Assembly (NCBI GenBank): GCA_003344405.1
Contig: NOWV01000115.1
Location: 124,001 to 188,000, forward strand
Length of the DNA stretch: 64,000 nt
Direction: 5' to 3'
Origin: Trichoplax sp. H2
Taxonomy: Eukaryota > Placozoa > Uniplacotomia > Trichoplacea
Shown here piece after piece: positions 13,086 to 23,746 of the stretch; position 1 is the stretch's first letter, and every line of letters begins with the position of its first letter. Below the pieces are notes generated by a model that was not told where the DNA came from, searched no databases, and was given only the letters and a program-made list of their open reading frames with translations. A program made the position numbers and the translations under genes.

Positions 13086-15256
13086 CTGTATCATACTCTA
13101 CCTTACCGCAAAACGCAACCAATAATTATTGAAAAGGCTTAACGCATAACAATACAATACAGAATATTTCTAATTAATAATTCGAAGAGTTATTATATCC
13201 TTATCTGTCAGGAAGTCGCTAGGCATTATGACTAATCGATAATCATAACGCTGGAGAAAATGCTTGAATAGGGCTCTTTGAAATGCAACCTTATGCCTGT
13301 CATTTGTAAACAAGAAAGCTGTCAATAATCTAAGACCGTATCGTGATATTCAAGTAATTGATTATTTGTATTATCCCTGCTATTGGAAATTAATTAATAA
13401 TATTAAGCGATAGTATACAAATACAACTTTAAAAACTATCGTCTTTTTCTCAATTTTAGAGTCGAATCGAAATATGCCTCGTGTAGATTGCTGCCCTCAT
13501 TTATCCAGTAAAATTTAGTCATTTAAGATATTGCAAATGCATAATTTTTCTATCGACTTAAATTGATTAAGAGTAATTTTCCGTTGAAGTGGTACGTAAA
13601 GTAAAGCTGTAAATAAAAACTTTTAGCCAAATTTAAATGGCTTTTACTTTAATTCGAATCAAATTAATAAAATACTTAATATCCGTACGTTTATTTACGC
13701 CTTTACTATGCAATCAAATCGAAGAAATTTAATTTGAAGCAAGAGAATATTTATAAACTATAAATTGGATTATCGATTAACCTTCGGAACAATTTGAATA
13801 CTTCATTCGCCTTATATCTGTACTTCTCTTCTCTACTTTCTCTACTAAACTATCTAATTAAATCATCTCTTAAATGCTTCGTACACTTTCGTTAGTAGCG
13901 TCAAAAGTAGGTAAATGCCTACTTTGAAGCATTCTTTCCCTTAAATTAGAAGGCTGTAAAATTTTTTTATTTCATATTCACCTCATGTTACTCCACTAAT
14001 TATAGTAGTAGGAGCTTATTCAGTTAATCTGACCTTGATAACGTGTAAGAAGATAGTTTTCGAACCTAGGTAGCTACATTTTCATCAGTGATCTTATTGC
14101 TGTATTAACGTTGTCATAGTACTATTTAAATTAATTAAATAAGTTATCTATGAGGATGCAACTCCAATTTTACAATTCATCTATTCTATGCTTTATGACT
14201 TAATTTAAACAATTTCTGAAATTTGATGAATTTACTATAATGTCATCGGTAACAGCAATATGAAGTCATTAACTTACTAGAAAATCTTGGAACAATTTAT
14301 TAAAAATTTTCTTCTAGATTACTATTATTTCATTAATATTTTATATAGATTGAAGCTTTATTACTGACGCTATCATTGTCGCAAATAGATTCGAAAAAGA
14401 GTTTTATTATCATTACGATATTCTAGAATTTAATATCGTTCATTTATCGAATTGACGAGATCTTTATTCAGTAAAAAGCAAATATCTTCATTAAGTTATC
14501 GACATCAAGCCAGTTTGCCCTTATAGCTAATACTAATTGTTCATCTAGTAACACATATGAAATCGTGATTCTTCAGTAACGAAATTGTTATTTGATGGAC
14601 CAATAGCTTAATCTATGAATTCCTACTTTTAAATTCTAAGTTTCTTGATATTAGATCAATACACGCAAAATGTATGAACTTTTATGGGAAGAGAAGTTAC
14701 GATTCACAATTTATTATTTCAAATCAGCCAAGTACGCGTTTAGAGACCTTTATCGAATTAACTATTAAGTATATTAAGAGAATAAGAATTGATAACTAAT
14801 AGAAGATATTAGTTTTCGGCAATCGTACAGCACTGTGTTGCCTCCAATTTAGAATTTGAAACAATATTGATGTTCGCAGGGTTTAATTATTGCATCATAA
14901 TCAAGGTAATGCTAGGATTGAATCGTTCTTACTAATGTGGAATTAATTTGCTATCTTAAAGCAATTTAATATAACTCATACCTTCATCGAAAATAGCAGT
15001 CACGAATATTATTCATAATAGCATATTACTGCTTATATTAAATTAGTCTTTATAAATAAATTTATCGTTATAAGTAATTAAGAAACTGTATTGTGTTATA
15101 TTAATTACGGTAGTTCACTAATTCTATTAAAATCTTTAAATTATTTTTGCGTCTCTATGTTAAGAAAATGCATCTTGAAGTCTTAAGCTTAAAAAACTTC
15201 AAGAAACCGTATACAAAGTATCAAGAACGTGTGAAACGACAAGATCTTCTGTTTTG
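13086..15256. other. AT-rich intergenic DNA between the 620-bp duplication and GPCR 4
   Basis: About 2.2 kb with no open frame of coding character, no RNA gene and no obvious repeat. It lies 3' of GPCR 4 on the minus strand. Confidence 0.5.
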
Positions 15257-16282
15257 TTAAGCTACTTTTAAAATTGACCAAAAAGCAATAAAGCAATTTT
15301 GTAGTGGTTGGCGAAATCTTTTTATATAAAAAATATAGAGGATTGGACCATATAAGCCTGTCAAGACTCCACAGACATACATAAATGCGTACGATAAGCC
15401 GATAGTAAATGGGCTAGCTTTGTATGCATACCCTAAAACCGTTGCATAAAAACCAAATAGCCAGCAGAAAGAACATAAAAACTGACTCAAAGCAACATGT
15501 CGTAGAATCTTCACCGCGTTGTTTAATTTTTGATTTGACACGTTCGTTTCACGAAAGTTCTGAAGTTTAAGATCTTTCAAAATAGCAGCAGAAATAAAGA
15601 ATCGATGACGTTGTTTCAATTTCCACACAATTTTAGTATGGCAAATGCACATAATAACGAATGGAATTGCAATTCCAGCAGCAGATAATGTTAGCATAAT
15701 CCTGCGAGATACACTATTATCTGTATAAACGGTGCAAATGCCTTGTATGTAGCTCATATCCATAACTAGAACAGTACGAGGCCAATGTTGAATCATTGTT
15801 ATAAACCATAAGCCGACTAATACTGCAAATATTTTACCTTTTTTGACCTTTCTTTTCAACGTACAATCTTGATTTAATGTATAATACTTCTCTACAGCAA
15901 TAAATGCTAAAGTGCTATTAGCTACCATTAATGATACAATAGCAATTGGTACAGTAACACTACACATGATATACGTTATCCATACAGAATGTTTCAAAGG
16001 TGAATTATACGTGATTAGCATAAGAATTGGCGTAAAGGGATAGAAAGCGGCGACCAATAAATTGGCGATAGATAAATTAATTAATCCGTAGTACGTTCCT
16101 GATCTCATTTCTTTATTGCCATAAATAATATACAGCACATAACCATTCGCAAGAAAGCTAATCATACTTAGAAAGGTACCAATGACTGCCGTAATTTGAA
16201 TTGATGTTAATGGCACAGGATTAGTTCTGTTGTAGGACGATATAAGAAAAATTGATTGATTTGCTGTTGATTTTCCAAGCAT
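15257..16282 (-). CDS. Class A (rhodopsin-like) GPCR, paralog 4
   Basis: Single-exon receptor of 341 residues. The N-terminus has NQS and NRT sequons. TM1 has N46. TM2 has LSIAN with N74 at 2.50. ITYNSPL and then C107 lead into TM3; C183 is the partner in loop 2. The TM3 end reads E131-K132-Y133. TM4 has LWF and then IQHWPRT. Intracellular loop 3 contains RHRFFISAAIL as in paralog 2. TM6 has W274 without the following proline. TM7 has GPILY (G312, P313), followed by the helix-8-like KRFRQPL. The ATG lies 22 nt after a strong pyrimidine-CAG acceptor, suggesting a 5' UTR intron. Ligand unknown. Confidence 0.92.
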   Translation of the reverse strand: MLGKSTANQSIFLISSYNRTNPVPLTSIQITAVIGTFLSMISFLANGYVLYIIYGNKEMRSGTYYGLINLSIANLLVAAFYPFTPILMLITYNSPLKHSVWITYIMCSVTVPIAIVSLMVANSTLAFIAVEKYYTLNQDCTLKRKVKKGKIFAVLVGLWFITMIQHWPRTVLVMDMSYIQGICTVYTDNSVSRRIMLTLSAAGIAIPFVIMCICHTKIVWKLKQRHRFFISAAILKDLKLQNFRETNVSNQKLNNAVKILRHVALSQFLCSFCWLFGFYATVLGYAYKASPFTIGLSYAFMYVCGVLTGLYGPILYIFYIKRFRQPLQNCFIAFWSILKVA

Positions 16283-16304
16283 GACTCTTTACTTCAATGG
16301 TGAG

Positions 16305-16315
16305 CTGAAAAGAAA
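16305..16315 (-). promoter_or_regulatory. Candidate 3' splice site upstream of GPCR 4
   Basis: On the minus strand this reads TTTCTTTTCAG and ends 22 nt before the ATG. It looks like the acceptor of an intron in the 5' UTR, as in paralog 1. The donor exon was not found. Confidence 0.4.
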
Positions 16316-19300
16316 TCAGTCAAAAAGAAGCATCTTTAATAAGTTTATCTATCAACATACGTCCATGAAATACTAAATGATAAAATTCTTACATCTCAAA
16401 CGTGTGGTCTTTTAATTTGTACTTAAATATTTTTTTCTCACTCGATATCTTGTTGTCGCTTAAATCAATAGCGAGAAATTAGATATTTTTATGTGTTATG
16501 CTTGATAATAAAGTAAAAATAACGGTCAATTAGCTAAACAAGGTATCATTTTTAAACGGAATTCATTTATAAAGAATTAGAAAGAAAAATCTAAAGATAC
16601 GAGTAAAAATAAATTAATGAATTAATTCAAAGTAATAACGCAGTAAATCTTTTAATTGAAATTTTTATAAATTATTGTTATTACATAAATTACCATATGA
16701 TAGATTTAATAGATACAATCATTGATTCCATATGAATGACTTACATGTGAACAAGTACCACCTTAGCCTTGCTTTTCGATGATTTGAAGTTAATGCGATC
16801 AACTATAAGATAGATAAAGTTTGATGATTACATTTTTCCATTGGGAATTAGTTCTTCGTTTCACTGAATACTTAAATGATTATTGCGATGTGAATTACCT
16901 TTACTTTCTAAAGAAGTTCCTCATTTAAGAAGATATTGGAATGTCTTTAACTAAAGAAGAATAAATGTCATGATATTTTACAGTATTATTGAGATGTTTT
17001 ACTTGTTCTTTAAAATTGAGAAAATTAGATTAACGATATATAAGGTTTAGTATCTATTCCAGAGTATTATTAGTGCATCAAAAATGGAAGAAATTGTGAG
17101 CAGCATTAGCAAAGTTTTGGATGACAAAAGAAAAATTCACTTATCCTGTCAGTTCCAACAATAAATTATTTCTTAGCTTATCCTAATTTTTGTTTAATAA
17201 TCAGTATGTTCGATTGCATTGCTTGCTTTATTAAAACTTCTATTCATTTTTTTATTACAATCCTTTTGAAAATCTGATTTTTTACCGAGCTATAGTAGCA
17301 TTAACAGCGATTATGAAGTGCTTCAAGTTTAATAATTTTAAATGTTTAAAATTTCTTATTAATAAAATATGTAGGAATGCATTTACACTCATTATAAAAT
17401 TCGAATTACTTTCCGATATTATTCCTAGAGCTTAATTTGTACCATATTTGCCTTTATGCATTTCAGAAAATAATTATACTTGTTATTGTTTTCGATATAA
17501 ATCCGCATTTTACTTAATAAATTAAGATCTCTAGAGCAATAATCTTATATTGGTGGAATGGAAGCAATAACTTAAAGGTAAATTGGCTCTAAGCGAAAAT
17601 TTTACTAGTATACTTTAAAAATAGCGATCACCAATACACTTAATTTATAATGATTTTAATTTCGACTTCATTTCATGTATTTTTATTTCTGCCGTAAAAT
17701 AAAATGCCATATCTAATGTTTTGGACTTTTTCAAAATACAATTTCAATTAGCCTACTCTATTTATAAATAGTATATGGGAATATCCCTTACATCTGCATA
17801 TTCATTGTTATAATAGCAGTACCGTATTAAATTCATATTTCAACCAAAGTTCGTAAATATTCGTTGATAAAGGAACTCTTAACTATTCTCTATCATTCTA
17901 CAATGAAGTATTATCATAAAGACGCCGTGCTATTTATAGATTGCTTTTATGATTGAAAGAGAAGTTAAGCCATAATATCCAATTTTTGCTATGATTGCAA
18001 TTTTATAAGTGATACTGGGATATCGTGAGAGATATGAAATAAAAAGTTTTCTATTGTCTCTAATGTTTCGTTTCAATCGGTTATTGCTTTTTGTTTAATG
18101 TAATTGGACAGTTTCTAGCAGCGTTAATAAAGGATCAAATTTCGAAATAAAGTCATTCCTACTTTTGTTCCTGGCAGAAATCATTTGTTAATTAATTACA
18201 CTGATATTACTATAATATGATGATCATGAGTAATTTATCTTCACACATTTATCATGAAAGTAGCTATCATTGACTGAATATGATCGGAGGTATGAGGACT
18301 TATCTCGTCATTAGCTTATAACAGAGAATAACTCATTGTATTATTAGACGTAAAATCTCGGTATCGCATTCAGCCTTTTTATCCTACTTGAATAGTTGGT
18401 GTTTCAATTCTAATATAAATATTGTAGACTGTAATTTTTGTCAAAATTAACTATTAGTAAGTAGCAGTATCGTTTATTCGCTTTTTAATAGGAATGTATA
18501 AATTCCAGAGTAAAATTAATTTCAGATGGTCAACTGTTACAACTTCCAAATTTTGTAACAAGTACTAGATCTGCACTCAGTAAGGAGACCCAATAATTAA
18601 GTTGAAGAAATAACTTTATTGTTAAAATAATGAGTTTATATACTTTCATTTTTGTGACCTTTGATCTACTGGCGTAGATCCCAAGATCATCACTAAGAGA
18701 AAGGTTTCCCTAGTTTAGACATTACAAATAGAATATCACACCGAGTATGGCAACATGAGAATACATACATAGATAAGCTTAGTATAGTACCATAACTACA
18801 TCTATTTACGCATGACGTGATAATAACATCGTGATATTTAACCATATATAGAAAGAAGTTAACATACTAATTATGTAACTATCACAGAACATGACATCAA
18901 CACTTCGAAGAAAGTCAAGGAGGTACTATCGATTTTCCGATACGCAAAGTCTATCATATTCATATAGAAATGAATCAGTTCCGGTTGAAAGGTAAAAGAT
19001 TTACTTTAAAATAACAATAAAGGTCGAATAGTTTTCACTAATTAAAATACCCGACGTAGAAATTAGAAAAGCGGATTATGTATATTTTTGCAAAAATTTA
19101 ATCCTGTAATATCAAAAGACTATTAGTTTATAATTGCCTAGTTACATAATTGTGTATATATACTGCTATACAATTAATTGCAATGTTTATGCATATGAAT
19201 GGAATTATTCTAATATTTAAAGCATCTCTTTCACTTTTGTCACCTATGTGCATGTCGCGCACCACTAGTGGCAAAGTAGTCTACACACGTCAATGCTTAC

Positions 19301-21964
19301 GAAGAACTCCACTTACTGACTTAAAGAGGCGAGATTAGCTATATCACCGAATAGTTCAGTTCCAACGACCGAATAATATAGTGCAATTATAGCGTCACTG
19401 TTAGTGTAGACGAGGTAGTCAGAGATTTACTACTATTTATTACTGAAGAAATCTTGACACCCAAGATTATAGTCGTTACAATTCAATAGCAATTGATAAA
19501 CTAGTTGACTATCTAACCGACTAACTAACTAAAAAGTAGTCTTCATCAGGACGAGCTTATGCATCGTAACAGTGCATAATCTCTAAACCGTTGATATGGG
19601 ATTTAAATTACAATAAATTACCTTGCTCCTCTAAAATATTTTACAGTATATCTTAAAATGGACATAGAATATTGCAGAATCCGAGTTCGAAAATGCTCAA
19701 TGCTTGCTAGAATTTAATAATTTAGAGAAGAAATTTAGCTTAATATGATTGCAGCTCAAAGTCGTAATTGTGAATAACGATTAATCAAAATCTGATCTAC
19801 TGATTATATTATCAATTATGCATCCAATTTTCACCGCATAAAGTTTATATATAGGATGCAGTTTACAAATTTAATTATAAGATGCGACATCAGAATAATT
19901 GATTGCTGCAGCAAGCAGCAAGCAGCTTTTTCTTTGTTTGAAGGAGCACAAACATTAAATTTTGAGCTTATAGTCAGACTGCATGCTGTCCGTAAATAGT
20001 AAATAAATTATTTATTCATTTTACCATATATTTTGTATTTAGTTATTTAATCAATGTCCGTATTAGTAAATTATCATGCTATTTTCTTTCATGAAATATC
20101 TGTATTGGCCGATACTAAAAATCAAAGTAATAAACTTATAATATTCGTACTGAAATACGAGGAAAATCAGTGATAATACTCAGTTTAGTTAGCATAATGA
20201 ATTTTAATTATTCTTTGAATTGCTTGAGTGGGAGTCGTTTTATTTTTTATAATCTTTTTCGATACATTAGAAGATGGCCGTAATGATTACAGAATAAACA
20301 TGCAGATGAATCTATCAGTAATTAATCTAAAGTTCTTTTTCCTGAAATGAGTTAGAAAGTATTTTGCTGCAGAAGTAACTTAAGATACTTATGTATCAGT
20401 TAGCGGGGAGTTCTCCACTAACTGGTATCTATGAAAGCTGTCATCAATTAATTATGTGTTACAATAAATAACTATATTGTTGGGATACTATTAACCAACG
20501 TTCGATGAATTAAATAAGTTTGCTTTGAGCTCTTCATGTTTATATCAATATATCTCACAATATGTAGGTGCACGTTCAATCAAAGTAGCTATTATTAGAT
20601 TTTTACTAAATGTAAGGCGGAATTAATATCCAGTTTTAGATACGAAGCTATTTTAATGCAGTAGAAACGAAGAGATTTAAATAGGGCTTCCGTAATATCT
20701 TATAGATTCTCCTTAAATTCTTGTCCTATACTTATGCAAATAAATGCTGTACGATAGCTTATTCTATTTTACTGCTGTTTGAAAATAAATACGTGCGAAA
20801 TAATCATTCAATTATACCATACCAGATAATATGAATAGTATACAGTAGATTTCAGTACTCTAGGCATGTTGAGGACATATTTTGCTTACTGATTTTTACA
20901 GTAATTTGCAGTCCCTCGATATAAAGATACAAATTATTACTACATCTATATACAAATAGGCCTTAACATCGTACTATATAGATCTATTATTTTTATTTGT
21001 CGCACGAACAAGTAAAATTTAAAGTAATTTTAAAGCATCAAACATTCATGAGATTTAAATACATAAATAAAAATCAAAAGAATTCGATATATTTGTATTA
21101 TTGCATGATAATGCCATTACTGGTGATTCATTGGTAATATTGCGGATTAGAAAATGAGATAACGAAGACCATTAATTTTTAATTAAACAAGAGTTATATA
21201 CTGTACCGGCTATACATAACTTGCTTTTATATGCTCGAAACTAATTTGTGAACAAAAGCTAATTGAAAACTGCTATTTTAGACTTAATAGTCTATCAAAC
21301 CGACATTTAAAGTTTATTTATCAACTGTATATACTTGCGTAAGAACAAGATACTTTTATAAAAGAAACGGAAAATCAGTTCCGTTATTGCTTATACTAAT
21401 TTATACTCGCTGATAAATCTTAAATATCTTTAGAATCTTAAAGTAATATTCCCTAAAGCGTCGTATGATATTAAGTAGCAAGCAGAATAATGAATTACTG
21501 TAACAAACGTTTTCAAAATCGTATTCATACAGTAGTGCATCTAACGCTAAGCTTTCATGAATCTATCCTTCATTTGTACCAGCATGCTACCTCTACTACG
21601 AAATTATCAGCAATAAATATTGTTATTAAGCAAGATTTAAAAGCGATATGATATTCTATAGACTTGAAAAACTGACGTTATAATTTGCCATCCTTAAATT
21701 GCCATCATATATCAGTTTATATCCTATCAACAAATCTATGTACACACACATCTTTCTACAACAACATAAACGGTTACTTAGGCTATTTTTTGAGGAAGAT
21801 CGAACTAGAGTATAATAGATAATTGTATCATACTTGGCACAGCTAAACATTTATTTAAATATCGTCATTACTACCATAACGGATCCATTATATACTCTAC
21901 AGAATTATTTATGGTATCCTCTTTAATTGAATATCTTCAGGATATTCATCATAAGCGTTCCAAG
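16316..21964. other. Long AT-rich stretch with no recognised gene
   Basis: About 5.6 kb. I saw no frame with coding character, no receptor remnant, no transposase- or polymerase-like peptide and no terminal inverted repeats. The interval 18.5-19.6 kb is slightly richer in GC than its surroundings, but nothing in it is recognisable. It may hold upstream regulatory DNA or 5' UTR exons of GPCR 4. Confidence 0.45.
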
Positions 21965-22718
21965 ACTATAATCAATTAACATTAATCACCTTATGAGAAC
22001 TCTTACTACAGTACAGCATAATTTATAGCAATAAAACACTAACTATCGTAGTAGTAGTAACCATAATTAATTAACATTAACATATTAACATATTAATTAC
22101 CTTATGAGATCTCTTACTACAGTACAGTATAATTTACAGCAATAAAACACTAACTATCGTAGTAGTAGTAACCATAATTAATTAACATTAACATATTAAC
22201 ATATTAATTACCTTATGAGATCTCATACTACAGTACAGCATAATTTACAGCAATAAAACACTAACTATCGTAGTAGTAGTAACCATAATTAATTAACATT
22301 AACATATTAACATATTAATTACCTTATGAGATCTCTCACTACAGTACAGCATAATTTACTGCAATAAAACACTAACTATCGTAGTAGTAGTAACCATAAT
22401 TAATTAACATTAACATATTAACATATTAATTACCTTATGAGATCTCATACTACAGTACAGTATAATTTACAGCAATAAAACACTAACTATCGTAGTAGTA
22501 GTAACCATAATTAATTAACATTAACATATTAACATATTAATTACCTTATGAGATCTCATACTACAGTACAGCATAATTTACTGCAATAAAACACTAACTA
22601 TCGTAGTAGTAGTAACCATAATTAATTAACATTAACATATTAACATATTAATTACCTTATGAGATCTCATACTACAGTACAGTATAATTTACTGCAACAA
22701 AACACTAACTACCGTAGT
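21965..22718. repeat. 111-bp tandem array, about 7 copies
   Basis: The landmark CCATAATTAATTAACATT recurs at 22061, 22172, 22283, 22394, 22505 and 22616, an exact 111-bp step. A diverged first copy starts near 21965 and a truncated last one ends near 22718. The internal copies differ at only a few sites (for example CAGTATAATT versus CAGCATAATT). Each unit contains CTACAGTACAG, TATTAACATATTAA and a GTAGTAGTAGTAA run. The near-identity implies recent amplification or homogenisation. Confidence 0.95.
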
Positions 22719-23492
22719 TCTTACTGCAAGCCATTATTAGTTATCTCCATCTACAAATAAGAACCTGTAAATTGAGTCATTTACCCTTCATGGTGATTTA
22801 TACCGTGATAAATGGAAAAGAAATTGGATAACATCATCGTTCCAAACTCTCCTTCCAAATTTTGGAAATTTCGGGCATAGCCACCGCCCAGCGCGTACCA
22901 GCACGGTCTTCTTGTTCCAGCAATTCATTTGGTAGAGAATCTTATTGTGCGACCTAGCCCTATACGAACCAATACAGTTTTGACTACTGTACGGTAACAT
23001 GGTATTACGCTGGTCTAGCTAGTCGCATCGGACCTGCTGAGGCAAACACCTTAGCATAGTCTATCGTTATGATCGTCTTTGGATGATGGTGCAAAAGTTT
23101 GTTGGGCTAAGTTTTCTACCATCGACTGGACTTGAAATAGGAATTTATGCTTAAGCTTTGTGCAGTGGAAAGCAAACGTACTATAGCTTGTATCTGTTAA
23201 TAGAAAGTTCAAGAATTGGCCAGCACTATTAAGTAAACCATCGAATTTATGACAGCCAATCGTGCCATCATGTCTGCAACTCCCTAGTAGCAGCTATCGT
23301 TTGTGCAATTATCTCGCACCTTTTGCCAGGTAAAGTACCCAATTAAGTTGGTGATGTAGAGGATTGAAAAGGAAATGTTATAGCGGATCTTGTCAATTGG
23401 ATAGAAAACGGTTCTTATACATGATTAACGTATAGTATAAACTCGTTTGCTGTTGCTCTCCAGTTTAGTAGTATGTACAGTACGCGGCTGCC
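22719..23492. other. Region of slightly higher GC, no confident gene
   Basis: On the minus strand, around 22840-22945, one frame reads like part of an exon (peptides NELLEQEDRAGTRWAV and AMPEISKIWKESLER, then a stop near 22840). It could be the 3' end of a minus-strand gene or a pseudogene fragment. I do not recognise it and found no clear companion exons, so it is recorded here without a gene call. Confidence 0.3.
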
Positions 23493-23720
23493 ATGCTGCT
23501 TAAAATGGAGACTAAGCGTGCAGCTGCCAACAAACGTTTCCAGAGTCAAACTCTTCCACCAAGGATAGGGGATGCCGGAATATCGAGTTTTAAAATCGAT
23601 TTTATAAACATTAGCAGTGACATGACAGTTTTTAACTATTTGAAATCAAGTTCAACTGAAGTTGAGATTAGCTGTCACCATTTGCTGTCTGACCATTATT
23701 TCGTAATTGTAACTAGTTAA
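23493..23720 (+). CDS. Small unrecognised ORF just upstream of POLG2
   Basis: A 75-codon frame starts at an ATG in fair context (GCCATGC) and ends 26 nt before the first POLG2 ATG, in a different frame. The N-terminus is basic (METKRAAANKRF). I do not recognise it. It could be an upstream ORF in the POLG2 leader, an unrelated small protein, or chance. Neither splice sites nor homology support it. Confidence 0.2.
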   Translation: MLLKMETKRAAANKRFQSQTLPPRIGDAGISSFKIDFINISSDMTVFNYLKSSSTEVEISCHHLLSDHYFVIVTS

Positions 23721-23746
23721 TTTAAGAAATACAGTATGCAACGCAG

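Noticed and set aside
16316-21964. Search for a transposon or LTR element in the large gene-free stretch
   Set aside because: No terminal repeats, target-site duplications or transposase/reverse-transcriptase-like peptide were visible.
21965-22718. CRISPR-like regular array
   Set aside because: The unit is a continuous 111-bp tandem repeat with no unique spacers, in a eukaryotic gene context.
22788-23000. 70-codon minus-strand ATG frame
   Set aside because: The overlapping frame with SKIWKESLER looks more like coding sequence, and neither has partners; no gene called.
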